Shown here: in pieces, positions 53,339 through 63,600 of the stretch
How the letters are laid out: the number at the start of each line of letters is the position of its first letter
Position numbering within the stretch: the first letter of the stretch is position 1
Source of the DNA: JANTGF01 sp033791445
Lineage (GTDB): Bacteria > Bacteroidota > Bacteroidia > Bacteroidales > VadinHA17
Assembly (NCBI GenBank): GCA_033791445.1
Contig: JASJGS010000114.1
Span: forward strand, 1 to 64,000
Length of the DNA stretch: 64,000 nt
Direction of reading: 5' to 3'
Notes under the pieces: model-generated
The model's input: the letters and a program-made list of their open reading frames with translations, nothing else
Told to the model about the DNA's origin: nothing
Database searches by the model: none
Position numbers and translations under genes: made by a program

Positions 53339-54727
53339 ATGACCTTAATAAAATCAATTTCTGGAATTCGTGGGACAATTGGTGGGAGTATTGGGAACAA
53401 TCTTACTCCTATCGATGTAGTGAAATTTGTTTCAGCCTATGGGATATGGCTTAAGGAACGAAGTGGAAAAAACAACAATACAGTTATTGTTGGCCGTGAT
53501 GCAAGAGTTTCTGGCCCAATGGTAAACCATCTTGTAACCGGAACATTAATGGGAATTGGAATTGATACCCTTGAGCTGGGATTGGCCACCACTCCTACAG
53601 TTGAAATAGCTGTGACCAACAAAAATGCAGATGGAGGTATTATTATTACTGCCAGTCACAATCCAGGTGAATGGAATGCATTGAAACTATTAAACGAAAA
53701 AGGGGAGTTCCTTTCAGCTGCTGATGGCCAAAAGATTGTTGAATTGGCTGAGGCGGAGGACTTAAACTACCCTGGTGTTAGTGAGCTCGGAAGTTCAAAG
53801 CATCCGGGGCCATACCACCAGAAACACATTGATGAAATTCTAAATCTCGATATGGTTAATGTTGAGAGTATTCGTGCAGCCAATTTCATCGTTGCTGTGG
53901 ACTGTGTGAACTCGGTTGGCGGTGTAATAATTCCTGATTTACTCAAAGCACTGGGAGTTTCGAAAGTGGTTGAGCTATATTGTGATCCATCTGGTGAATT
54001 CCCACATAATCCAGAACCTTTGCCTGCAAACCTGACTGATCTGTCTGAAGAGGTAAAAAAATCAGGAGCTGATTTGGGATTTGTTGTTGATCCCGATGTA
54101 GATCGTCTGGCTATTGTTAGTGAAGATGGAACTTTCTTTGGAGAAGAGTATACTTTGGTTGCTGTTGCCGATTTCATTTTGAAAAGGTCTCCTGGAAATA
54201 CAGTCTCAAACTTATCATCAACAAGGGCACTTAAGGATGTTACTGAGCAATATGGAGGTAGTTATTTTGCATCTGCTGTTGGAGAGGTGAATGTTGTGGA
54301 AGAAATGAAAAAACAAGATGCTGTCATTGGAGGAGAGGGCAATGGAGGCGTGATTTTCCCAGGGCTTCATTATGGAAGAGATGCATTGGTTGGAATTGCC
54401 TTTTTCTTAACACATTTGGCAGATTCAGGGAAAAAATGTTCTGAATTAAGGGCTCAGTATCCTGATTATTCTATTGTTAAATCAAAGTTGGGACTGGATC
54501 CTAATTTGGATTTTGAAAAGCTTGTGCATGAGATAAAAGAAAAATATATAAAATATCCTAATACTACCATTGATGGTATTAGGGTAGATATTGATAAAGA
54601 GTGGGTTCATGTAAGAAAATCTAATACAGAACCCATTGTACGCATTATTGCTGAAAGTAGTTCTTTGGAACGTTCCGAGGAACTGATTGCGGAAATAGCT
54701 GAGCTTATTAAAAAATTGAACAAATAA
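53339..54727 (+). CDS. glmM: phosphoglucosamine mutase-type phosphohexomutase
   Basis: 462 residues in four alpha-D-phosphohexomutase domains. The phospho-serine is Ser106 in T-A-S-H-N-P; the metal loop is D-P-D-V-D-R-L; the sugar loop is G-G-E-G-N-G-G-V; and the phosphate loop near the C terminus is R-K-S-N-T-E-P-I-V-R. It resembles Bacteroidota phosphoglucosamine mutases, making glucosamine-1-phosphate for UDP-GlcNAc; a phosphoglucomutase or mannomutase specificity cannot be excluded. It is transcribed alone and divergently from the pseudouridine synthase gene. Confidence 0.88.
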   Translation: MTLIKSISGIRGTIGGSIGNNLTPIDVVKFVSAYGIWLKERSGKNNNTVIVGRDARVSGPMVNHLVTGTLMGIGIDTLELGLATTPTVEIAVTNKNADGGIIITASHNPGEWNALKLLNEKGEFLSAADGQKIVELAEAEDLNYPGVSELGSSKHPGPYHQKHIDEILNLDMVNVESIRAANFIVAVDCVNSVGGVIIPDLLKALGVSKVVELYCDPSGEFPHNPEPLPANLTDLSEEVKKSGADLGFVVDPDVDRLAIVSEDGTFFGEEYTLVAVADFILKRSPGNTVSNLSSTRALKDVTEQYGGSYFASAVGEVNVVEEMKKQDAVIGGEGNGGVIFPGLHYGRDALVGIAFFLTHLADSGKKCSELRAQYPDYSIVKSKLGLDPNLDFEKLVHEIKEKYIKYPNTTIDGIRVDIDKEWVHVRKSNTEPIVRIIAESSSLERSEELIAEIAELIKKLNK

Positions 54728-54838
54728 TACATAAATTAGTTATACGAATAGGGAATATTTTTGCAATTTGAATGGTCTAATAACCATGAGATGTTAAATT
54801 CTGTTAAAAACCCCTATTAGAGATAAAAAAGAAATACT

Positions 54839-54868
54839 TTTGGCTAAGATAATTATGTGTTAATTTTG
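54839..54868 (+). promoter_or_regulatory. promoter of the HlyD-MacB-TolC operon
   Basis: TTTG (54839-54842), an 18-bp spacer and TAATTTTG (54861-54868) match the Bacteroidota consensus. Initiation would be near 54875, about 38 nt before the ATG at 54913. Confidence 0.7.
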
Positions 54869-54912
54869 CCGACTGTTTGGTATAAAAATATTTTGAAAGA
54901 AAAACTATAAAA

Positions 54913-56358
54913 ATGAAAAAAACAATTATTATAACCTTGTCTGTAGTTGCTTTAGCAATCATTGGCCTGGTAGTCTTTGGTAAGCTAACAGCCACTGAAG
55001 ACCTAACTCAACTAGAGGTGGAAGCTGGTAGTGGGAAGTTTGAGGTACTTGTATCAGTTACCGGTGAACTCCAGGCTGAGAGCTCACAGGAAATAACTGG
55101 CCCAACCGAACTACGAACCAGCCGTGGTCATAGATTCTCTCAAATTAAAATACAGGATCTTATACCTGAAGGGACAGTTGTCGATTCTGGCGATTATGTC
55201 GCCCTGCTTGACCGGTCAGATGTTACGAACAGAGTGAAAGACCTGGAAGATGAACTGGAAAAAAAGGAAACAGCCTTAATGACCACTCGATTGGATACAA
55301 CCATGCAACTCCGTAATTTGCGAGATGAACTGGTAAATTTAAATTACAATATGGAGGAGGCAGAAATTACTTTAGATCAATCCAGGTATGAATCACCGGC
55401 AGTAATCAGGCAGGCACAGATCAGTCTGGATAAATCTGAAAGAGCATATGAGCAAGCCAAAAAGAATTATAAACTCAGAATTCGTCAGGCACAAGCAGAT
55501 ATGCGAAATGCTGAAATCAATCTTTCAAAAGATAGAAGAAGCTATGAAGACATGACTAAAATTATTAGTAAGTTCCAAATTCATGCACCCTCTGGAGGTA
55601 TGGTTATTTACAAGAAAGAGTGGGGTGGACAAAAACGTAAGGTAGGGTCAATGATAAGTCCCTGGGACCTAACTGTGGCTACCCTGCCTGATTTATCTTC
55701 TATGATTTCGAAAACCTATGTAAATGAAATTGATGTAAGTAAGTTAGAACCTGGCCAGAAAGTACGAATAGGCGTTGATGCGTTTCCTGAGAAAAAGTAT
55801 GAGGGTCGTGTTTTTGAAGTAGCAAATATTGGAGAGCAACTCCCAAATACGGATGCTAAAGTTTTTGAGGTGTCGATAAAAATTGAAGGAAATGATCCTA
55901 TTCTACGTCCTGCTATGACTACCAGCAATCAAATAATTACTTCCACCTTTGAAGATGTGGTATTTATCCCACTTGAAACTATCCACGTTGAGGATAGTAT
56001 TCCCATAGTGTATTTAAAGAATGGATCGAAACAAGTCGTTATTCTGGGTGAATCTAATGAAAATGAGGTGATTGTTGAGCAGGGTTTAAATCCTGGTGAA
56101 AAAGTACTTCTTTCTTTACCCGATGAGCTTGAAAAGTATAAACTTATTGGTGAAGATCTTATACCAATTATTAAAGAACGCGAAAAACAGAAAAAACTGG
56201 AGGAGGAGAGAATGAAGAACGAAGCTTTAAAAGCAAGTCTTGAAAAGGGGAATATGCAATTTCGTGGAAAACCTGGAGAGAATTTTAAGATGAAAGCGGG
56301 TAATGGGAAACCACCTGAAGGTGTAAAAGTACAGGTAACAAAGGAAGTAACAAAGTAG
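54913..56358 (+). CDS. HlyD/MacA-type periplasmic adaptor
   Basis: 481 residues. One N-terminal membrane helix (about 5-24), a lipoyl-like half-domain (V-S-V-T-G-E-L-Q near 47), a coiled-coil hairpin (about 110-215, rich in Glu/Lys/Arg with heptads), the second lipoyl half (I-H-A-P-S-G-G-M-V-I near 223), a beta-barrel (A-F-P-E-K-K-Y-E-G-R-V near 296) and a charged tail (about 420-481). It links an inner-membrane transporter to TolC. It is first in an operon with a MacB-like permease (13 bp downstream) and a TolC protein. Confidence 0.9.
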   Translation: MKKTIIITLSVVALAIIGLVVFGKLTATEDLTQLEVEAGSGKFEVLVSVTGELQAESSQEITGPTELRTSRGHRFSQIKIQDLIPEGTVVDSGDYVALLDRSDVTNRVKDLEDELEKKETALMTTRLDTTMQLRNLRDELVNLNYNMEEAEITLDQSRYESPAVIRQAQISLDKSERAYEQAKKNYKLRIRQAQADMRNAEINLSKDRRSYEDMTKIISKFQIHAPSGGMVIYKKEWGGQKRKVGSMISPWDLTVATLPDLSSMISKTYVNEIDVSKLEPGQKVRIGVDAFPEKKYEGRVFEVANIGEQLPNTDAKVFEVSIKIEGNDPILRPAMTTSNQIITSTFEDVVFIPLETIHVEDSIPIVYLKNGSKQVVILGESNENEVIVEQGLNPGEKVLLSLPDELEKYKLIGEDLIPIIKEREKQKKLEEERMKNEALKASLEKGNMQFRGKPGENFKMKAGNGKPPEGVKVQVTKEVTK

Positions 56359-56371
56359 TTTACTAAGGACC

Positions 56372-57733
56372 ATGAAAAGATACTTCCATGATATTGTAAT
56401 TGCTTTTGATAGTATTCTTGACAATAAGCTAAAATCAATTTTAACTGCATTGGGGATAATTTTTGGTGTAGCTGCGGTAATTAGCATGTTGGCTATTGGT
56501 AAAGGAGCTCAGGAGGAAATACTGGAGCAAATAAAAATGGTTGGGGTGAATAACATTGTTATATCTCCTATTGTTGAAGATAATGCTGGAGGAGAAAGTG
56601 GTGAGGAGAGCGAAGAAGGAAATAGGCAACAATCTAAGTTCTCTCGTGGATTGACAGTATTGGATGCTGAATCAATAAAAAGAATCATTCCCACAGTCAA
56701 TAGAATTAGTCCGGAAGTTTCTTTGAACTCCTTTGTCATGCAGAGTGGTAAGCGGTCTCCTGCAAAAATTATTGGTGTAACCGAGGATTATTTCGGTATG
56801 TATAACCTGGAACTTGAATCTGGAACTTTCTTTAACGATTATCAGGAAGACCATGGCATTCAAGTGTGTATTATTGGATCCAATATAAAATCAAAGTTCT
56901 TTAGCCAGGTTGATCCATTAGGTCAATATATTAAATTTGGCAGTATCTGGCTAAAAGTGATTGGTGTCTTAAAAAAGGGAAATTTTTCGTTAACAGCTTT
57001 TGAAAATACCGGCGTGAATGTATACAATGATAATATTTACATTCCGGTAAAGACCTTGCTTATGCGATTTCAAAACAGGGCATTGGTTAATACCAGGAAT
57101 TCTGGGGAAACATCTGTTATAATGGGAAGGGGCTATATGTCTGTAAGAAGTTCTTCACCTTCTGAAAATACAGCTTCCAACTATCATCAGCTAGATAAAA
57201 TTACAATACAGGTTAATGAAACGGAAGAATTAACGCCTACTACAGAAGTGCTGAGTAGAATGATATTGCGCCGGCATTCTGATGTAAAGGATTTTGAACT
57301 AACAGTCCCGGAACTATTATTGAAACAACAGCAGCGCACAAAAGATATTTTTAATATCGTTCTGGGTGCAATTGCCAGTATTTCCCTTATTGTTGGTGGG
57401 ATTGGCATTATGAACATAATGTTTGCTTCGGTAATGGAACGCATTAAAGAAATTGGAACGCGTATGGCTATTGGAGCAAAAAAGAAAGATATTGTTGTTC
57501 AGTTTTTATCAGAAGCGATTTTAATTAGTGTTTCTGGAGGGTTCATAGGAGTCTTTTTTGGCATAGTTATATCAAAACTGATTACCCAGCTGGCTGATAT
57601 TTCTACTATTGTTTCGCCCTTTTCGGTGGTAGTTGCTTTTGGAGTATCGGCGGCCGTAGGTGTTATTTTTGGTTATTCACCCGCAAAACGTGCTGCAGAG
57701 AGAGATCCAATAGAATCTCTGCGTTACGAATAA
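56372..57733 (+). CDS. MacB-like ABC transporter permease (no ATPase domain)
   Basis: 453 residues. One N-terminal helix (about 20-42) is followed by a MacB periplasmic domain (about 50-310), then the FtsX region with three helices (about 330-355, 378-402, 415-438) and the family motif M-E-R-I-K-E-I-G-T-R-M-A-I-G-A. The ATP-binding domain that MacB carries is missing, and no separate ATPase gene lies in this operon, so a partner must be encoded elsewhere. It probably exports a peptide, lipid or other molecule through the adaptor and TolC. Confidence 0.88.
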   Translation: MKRYFHDIVIAFDSILDNKLKSILTALGIIFGVAAVISMLAIGKGAQEEILEQIKMVGVNNIVISPIVEDNAGGESGEESEEGNRQQSKFSRGLTVLDAESIKRIIPTVNRISPEVSLNSFVMQSGKRSPAKIIGVTEDYFGMYNLELESGTFFNDYQEDHGIQVCIIGSNIKSKFFSQVDPLGQYIKFGSIWLKVIGVLKKGNFSLTAFENTGVNVYNDNIYIPVKTLLMRFQNRALVNTRNSGETSVIMGRGYMSVRSSSPSENTASNYHQLDKITIQVNETEELTPTTEVLSRMILRRHSDVKDFELTVPELLLKQQQRTKDIFNIVLGAIASISLIVGGIGIMNIMFASVMERIKEIGTRMAIGAKKKDIVVQFLSEAILISVSGGFIGVFFGIVISKLITQLADISTIVSPFSVVVAFGVSAAVGVIFGYSPAKRAAERDPIESLRYE

Positions 57734-57747
57734 ATTATAGTATAATA

Positions 57748-59238
57748 ATGAGAAAACAAACATTTTTACTTGTCTTATTTACCGCTTTTTTAATAAGTGC
57801 CTCAATTAATAATTTCTCTCAGGAAAATGAAAAGCTTACGCTGGAGGATGTTATTAAAATAGCTGAGGACCAGTCACCCCAGGCTATTATGGCTAAAAAC
57901 AGATTTCTGGGAAAGTATTGGGAGTACAGAACTTTCAAGGCAAAATATCGGCCGGCTTTAACTATGGACGCAACCCTGGCTGATTTCAACAGGTCACTTG
58001 AAAAGGAATATAACTTTGATACAGGGGAAGAATATTATGTGCAAAAATATTCAAATAATTCTTCTGTGGGATTGGGAATAACTCAAAATATTGGTATTAC
58101 CGGTGGTACTGTTTTTGCAAACTCAAATTTTCGCAGATATGACAATTTTGGTGATAATAGCACCACTCAATATATTACTGTACCTGCTTCAATTGGAATT
58201 AGTCAGCCCATTCTGGCATTTAATCCATTGAAATGGGAAAAAAAGATTGAGCCCATAAAATATGAAGAGGCACAGAAAACATACCTGGATGAAATTGAAC
58301 AGGTTCATTCAAGAGCAGTAAACTCTTTTTTCAACCTGGCACTTGCTCAACTGAATATGGCAATTGCTGAGTTCAACTATTCAAATTCAGACACATTATA
58401 TTTAATTGCCCAGGGTAGGTATAATATTGGAACTATTGCTGAAGATGAGCTTTTACAAATGCAGTTAAGATTTTTAAATGCAGGAGCGGATTTAAATCAG
58501 AGGCAGATTGACCTTCAGGTACAGGAATTTCAATTGCGTTCCTTCCTTGGATTTAATGATAATATCAACCTGGAATTAATTGTACCCAATGAAACGCCAA
58601 AGTTGACAGTTAATTATGATACCGCTTTAACGCTGGCATATGAAAATAATCCAGAGATTCAACAGTTTGAAAGACAGTTGATTGAAGCCAGCAGGGATGT
58701 GGCTATGGCGAAGGGGGAAAAAGGACTGACTGCAAATATTTTTGGCTCTTTTGGTTATACCGGAACGGATGTTACACCTGGTGCCGCCTACCAGGATTTA
58801 TTGGATGAACAAAGACTGAGAGTAGGATTGACTTTGCCTATTGTGGATTGGGGCTTGGGAAAGGGTAGATTAAAAATGGCCCAGTCAAATGAGGAGGTAA
58901 TTAAAACCAATGTTCGCCAGGCCCAGATTGATTTTGATCAAAATGTTTTTCTTACTGTAGCTCAATTTAATTTACAACATGATCAGCTGGCAATTGCAGC
59001 AAAAACCGATACTATCGCTCAAAAGAGATACGAAGTCACCAAACAAAGATTTCTTATTGGAAAGATTGATGTTCTTGACCTGAATGTTGCCGATTCAGAT
59101 AAAGATATTGCTCAAAGGAATTATTTGACCATATTAAGAAACTTTTGGTCTGATTTCTATTCTGTGAGAAGACTAACCCTGTATGATTTCATAAAAAATC
59201 GGGAGTTGATTGCTGATTTCGATGACCTGGTAAGATAA
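57748..59238 (+). CDS. TolC-family outer-membrane efflux protein
   Basis: 496 residues with a signal peptide (about 1-25, ending N-F-S-Q). The two OEP repeats are long helices with strand pairs: residues about 30-250 and 280-480, with L-T-L-E-D-V-I-K-I-A at the start of the first and A-L-T-L-A-Y-E-N-N-P-E-I at the second. It forms the outer-membrane channel of the tripartite exporter encoded by the two genes before it (14-bp gap). Substrate unknown. Confidence 0.92.
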   Translation: MRKQTFLLVLFTAFLISASINNFSQENEKLTLEDVIKIAEDQSPQAIMAKNRFLGKYWEYRTFKAKYRPALTMDATLADFNRSLEKEYNFDTGEEYYVQKYSNNSSVGLGITQNIGITGGTVFANSNFRRYDNFGDNSTTQYITVPASIGISQPILAFNPLKWEKKIEPIKYEEAQKTYLDEIEQVHSRAVNSFFNLALAQLNMAIAEFNYSNSDTLYLIAQGRYNIGTIAEDELLQMQLRFLNAGADLNQRQIDLQVQEFQLRSFLGFNDNINLELIVPNETPKLTVNYDTALTLAYENNPEIQQFERQLIEASRDVAMAKGEKGLTANIFGSFGYTGTDVTPGAAYQDLLDEQRLRVGLTLPIVDWGLGKGRLKMAQSNEEVIKTNVRQAQIDFDQNVFLTVAQFNLQHDQLAIAAKTDTIAQKRYEVTKQRFLIGKIDVLDLNVADSDKDIAQRNYLTILRNFWSDFYSVRRLTLYDFIKNRELIADFDDLVR

Positions 59239-59343
59239 TTGGTTCAGGTTGTTTAGCTCTTTAGGTTTTTTATAATGTGTTTTACGACATATTGAATCAA
59301 AACAATTTTCCTTAACTTAGTAAATTGAAAAGCTAATTTTATA

Positions 59344-59388
59344 AATTCCTGTTTCATTGATACTGAAACAAGAATTGTTATGTTTTTT
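59344..59388 (+). terminator. possible terminator of the efflux operon
   Basis: AATTC-c-TGTTTCA (59344-59356) pairs with TGAAACA-a-GAATT (59364-59376) with one mismatch and a 7-nt loop. A run of seven T's follows after 5 nt (59382-59388), a somewhat wide gap. It lies 105 bp after the TolC stop. Confidence 0.45.
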
Positions 59389-59472
59389 TCTAAATTTTAA
59401 CAATCAGTAGTTTCTACAGGTATAAAATATACAAGTAAATTTAATCTAATAATTAATTTTAAGTCTAAGCTT

Positions 59473-60408
59473 ATGAAAATATCCGTTATTGGTGCAGGAA
59501 ATGTTGGAGCAACATGTGCAGACGTAATTGCTCACAAAGAGCTTTGTAAAGAAGTAGTTCTTCTTGATATAAAAGAAGGTTTGGCTGAAGGGAAAGCACT
59601 GGATCTCTGGCAGTCTTCTTCAGTTGAAAATTATGATACAATTTTGACGGGCGTTACAAATGAATATGCAGCAACAGCAGGTTCGGAGATAGTTATTATT
59701 ACTTCTGGTTTACCAAGGAAGCCTGGCATGTCACGTGACGATTTAATTTCTACAAATGCAAAAATTGTAAAAGAAGTTACTGAAAAGGTTGTTAAGCATT
59801 CACCTGATGCAATTTTGATTATTGTTTCCAATCCACTGGATGTCATGACCTACACAGCTCAAAAGGCATCAGGAAAGGATAGAACCAAGGTAATTGGAAT
59901 GGCAGGAATACTTGATACTGCCAGATTTAAGGCTTTTATTGCAACAGCCTTAGATTGTTCTCCAAAGGATATTCAGACTTTGATTCTTGGAGGACATGGG
60001 GATACAATGGTTCCATTACCCAGATATACAACTATCAGTGGAATTCCTGTAACACAAATCATTGAAAAGGACATATTGGAAGCAATAGTTGACAGAACCC
60101 GAAAAGGGGGTGGTGAACTGGTTAAGCTAATGGGAACTTCTGCATGGTATGCCCCTGGTGCCGCTGCAGCACAAATGGCAGAGGCCATTATTCGGGATCA
60201 AAACCGTATATTCCCTTGCTGCATTGAACTTAAAGGTGAATTTGGCGTTAATGACACTTATCTTGGCGTACCAGTTAAACTTGGAAAAGGAGGTGTTAAG
60301 GAAATAATTGAGATTGATCTGGACGCTGATGAGCAAAAACTTGTTAATGAATCTACCCTGGCTGTAAAGGGTGTTATGGATGTTCTTGATGGAATGAATT
60401 TCTTTTAG
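59473..60408 (+). CDS. mdh: malate dehydrogenase
   Basis: 311 residues, LDH-like family. The NAD site is G-A-G-N-V-G-A-T near residue 7. The substrate-loop R-K-P-G-M-S-R-D has both arginines that mark malate dehydrogenase rather than lactate dehydrogenase. The catalytic histidine is His175 in G-G-H-G-D-T-M-V-P-L-P-R. It interconverts malate and oxaloacetate in the TCA cycle. It is flanked by terminator-like hairpins on both sides and is likely monocistronic. Confidence 0.95.
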   Translation: MKISVIGAGNVGATCADVIAHKELCKEVVLLDIKEGLAEGKALDLWQSSSVENYDTILTGVTNEYAATAGSEIVIITSGLPRKPGMSRDDLISTNAKIVKEVTEKVVKHSPDAILIIVSNPLDVMTYTAQKASGKDRTKVIGMAGILDTARFKAFIATALDCSPKDIQTLILGGHGDTMVPLPRYTTISGIPVTQIIEKDILEAIVDRTRKGGGELVKLMGTSAWYAPGAAAAQMAEAIIRDQNRIFPCCIELKGEFGVNDTYLGVPVKLGKGGVKEIIEIDLDADEQKLVNESTLAVKGVMDVLDGMNFF

Positions 60409-60448
60409 AAATCCTTCTAAATCATCCTTCTAGAGATTGGAATTAAAG

Positions 60449-60474
60449 ATGCTCCAGGGATGGAGCATTTTTTA
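60449..60474 (+). terminator. terminator of mdh
   Basis: ATGCTCCA (60449-60456) pairs with TGGAGCAT (60461-60468) across a 4-nt GGGA loop, followed by a T tract (60468-60473). A textbook intrinsic terminator, 40 bp after the mdh stop. Confidence 0.88.
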
Positions 60475-60537
60475 TAGAGTTTTTAATGATTCCTGAATGA
60501 TATTCGCGCAACTCGGGAATTTTGTAATTTTTTTTAA

Positions 60538-60545
60538 TATCTTTG
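60538..60545 (+). promoter_or_regulatory. -7 element for secDF
   Basis: TATCTTTG matches TAnnTTTG and lies 62 bp before the ATG of secDF. The only upstream TTTG is 13 bp away, too close for normal spacing, so this is a partial match. Confidence 0.35.
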
Positions 60546-60607
60546 CGCGACATTTAAAAGACCTATTTTTTACTGTATATATTGCAAGAATTTAACTAAT
60601 TAGAGAA

Positions 60608-63600
60608 ATGCGAAACAAAGGAGCAATTTTATTTTTGACCATTACTGTAGCAGTTGTTATATCATATCATTTGTCATTTACGGTTGTAACTTCTCGAGTA
60701 AAGAAAGCCGCAGCTGAATATGCTCAGGGAGACCTTATAAAAGAGTCAAATTACGTCGATTCAATAGCCAGCTTACAAAAGGATGAATGGAGTTTCTTAG
60801 GTAATACTTATAAGGAATGTCAGGAGAAGGAATTAAATCTTGGCCTTGATTTAAAAGGGGGGATGAATGTTATTTTAGAGATTTCAGTTGTTGACATAAT
60901 TCAATCATTATCAAATTATAGTACTGATACAACTTTTGTTCAGGCCGTGAGATTGGCGCAGGAAAAGCAAAAGGATAGCCAGGAGGACTTTGTTACACTT
61001 TTCGGAAATTCATTTGAGGAAATTGATCCAAATGCACGTTTGGCAGCCATATTTAACACCATTGAGCTGAAAAGTCAGGTGGACTTTAATTCATCAAATC
61101 AAGATGTTTTGAAGGTCATCAGGAATGAGACGGAGAGTGCTGTTAACAATTCATTTAATATACTTGAAAGCAGAATCAATAGATTCGGTGTTGCTCAACC
61201 AAGTATTCAACTCCTGGGATCCCAGGGCCGCATTATGGTTGAATTACCAGGAGTGAAGGATACTGAAAGAGTACGTAAGTTGCTCCAGGGAACTGCAAAT
61301 CTTGAATTCTGGGAAACCTATGAAAATGGTGAGGTTGCACAGTATTTAATAGAGGCTAATGCCAGGTTAAAGGTTGTACTTGGCCTTGATATTGCAACGG
61401 ATGATACTGTGGGCATTGAGTCCCCAAATTTGACTGAAGGTGAACAGCAGGTAGCTGCAGATGATACCTCAAAATCATTGTTGGATTTAATGGAGTCAGA
61501 TACTGTACAGGCAACTGATGATTCACAGTCACTTGATCAATTCAAAAATGAGAACCCTCTTTTTGCTGTTCTTTATCCCAATACTTCCCGCGATGGTCAG
61601 TTTGCTCCAGGTTCAGTGGTGGGATATAGCCATTACAGAGATACAGCTAAAGTGAACGCTTATTTTAAAATGGAACAAATAGCAGCCATTTTCCCAAGAG
61701 ATCTAAAATTTGTATGGCATTGGAAACCTTATAAGTATGATGATACTCAAAGTTTGTTTGAATTTCACGCAGTTAAAATTACAACTCGTGATGGAAGAGC
61801 TCCTTTAGCAGGAGATGTAATAACAGGAGCCAGAGACGAGTATAACCAAACTTCTGGTGATGCTCAGGTTTCAATGAACATGAATACGGAAGGCTCAAAG
61901 GTTTGGGCCAGGATGACACGTGAAAATATCGGAAAATGTATCGCTATTGTATTAGATGATTATGTTAGATCAGCTCCAAGAGTAAGTGTAGAAATTAAGG
62001 GTGGAAGTTCAGAGATAACCGGAGACTTTACAATTGATGAGGCAAAAGATTTAGCCAATATTCTCAAATCAGGTAAGCTGCCTGCCCCAGCAAGAATTGA
62101 ACAGGAAACTATAGTTGGTCCAAGCCTTGGACAAGAAGCGATTGATTCAGGTTTGAATTCATTTATGATTGCCTTTGTTATTGTATTACTTTATATGGTA
62201 TTCTATTACAGTTATAGGGCTGGTTCGGTCGCAGATATTGCCCTTATTATAAATATGTTCTTCTTAATGGGTGTGTTGGCCTCACTGGGTGCCGTATTAA
62301 CTCTACCAGGAATTGCCGGTATAGTTCTTACCATAGGTATGTCGGTGGATGCGAATGTGCTTATATATGAACGAATAAAAGAGGAATTAAGGGCTGGGAA
62401 GGGAATAAAGCTGGCTATAAAGGAAGGGTATAAAAATGCATATTCCGCCATTATTGATGCAAACGTAACCACTTTATTAACAGCTGGTATCTTATTCTTT
62501 TTCGGAACAGGTCCAATTAAAGGTTTTGCAACAACCCTTGGAATCGGTATTATAACCTCATTATTCTCAGCCATCTTTATAACAAGGCTTATTTTTGAAA
62601 AGATGCTTGATAAGAATATGAAGCTTACTTTTGCAACCAAATTAACCGAAAATGCTTTTAGTAATATGAGCATTAAGTTTATCTCAAAAAGAAAGGTATT
62701 TTATGTTGTATCAGGTGCTCTTGTAATAATTTCAATTATTTCTTTATTAACTCGTGGTTTAAATCCGAGTGTTGACTTTACCGGGGGACGGACTTATATT
62801 GTACGTTTTGAGGAAGCACCTTCCACAGTTGATGTTCAAAATAATCTAAAATTGGTTTTTGGAGAAGCACCGGAAGTGAAAATATTTGGTAACGACAGGC
62901 AGTTAAAAATTACCACTCAGTTTATGATTGATGATTCAGAGGCCGATGATACCGTTGAAGAAAATTTGTATGAAGGCCTTTTACCTATTATTGGTGATGA
63001 TGTAAGTAAGGAAGAATTTCTATCAGACTATCGTCAGAGTTCTCAGATGGTTGGACCAACCATTGCAGATGACATAAAAGTCCGTGCTGTATGGGTAATC
63101 TTACTCTCTTTGATAGTAATGTTTGTATATATTGTTATTCGTTTCCGTAACTGGCAATTTGGAATGGGAGCAGTAGCCGCACTGGTTCATGATAGTCTTA
63201 TTGTTCTGGGTGTATTTTCGCTCTTTTATGGAATATTACCTTTCTCACTGGAAATTGATCAGGCTTTTATTGCGGCGATACTTACTGTTATGGGTTACTC
63301 GGTGAATGATACGGTGGTTGTTTATGACAGGATTCGGGAATATGTTGGATTATACCGTAAACGTGAAAGGTCAGAAATTATGGACATTGCGTTGAATAGC
63401 ACGCTTAGTCGTACTTTGAGTACTTCATTAAGTACTTTCCTTGTACTGCTGACGATTTTTATTTTTGGCGGGGAAGTAATTAGAGGATTTACTTTTGCTC
63501 TTATGGTAGGTGTTGTTGTTGGAACATATTCATCCTTGTTCGTCGCTACTCCAATGGTATACGATACAGTTAAAAAGGCTGAAACAACACGTGTACTAAA

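Noticed and set aside
54747..54818. 7-bp inverted repeat AATAGGG/CCCTATT between glmM and the HlyD gene
   Set aside because: The arms are short and 58 bases apart with no T tract, so neither a terminator nor a mobile element is supported.
55929..56487. Long antisense frames under the end of the HlyD gene and start of the MacB-like gene
   Set aside because: They oppose two well-supported genes in a coherent operon and show Phe/Ser-rich shadow composition.
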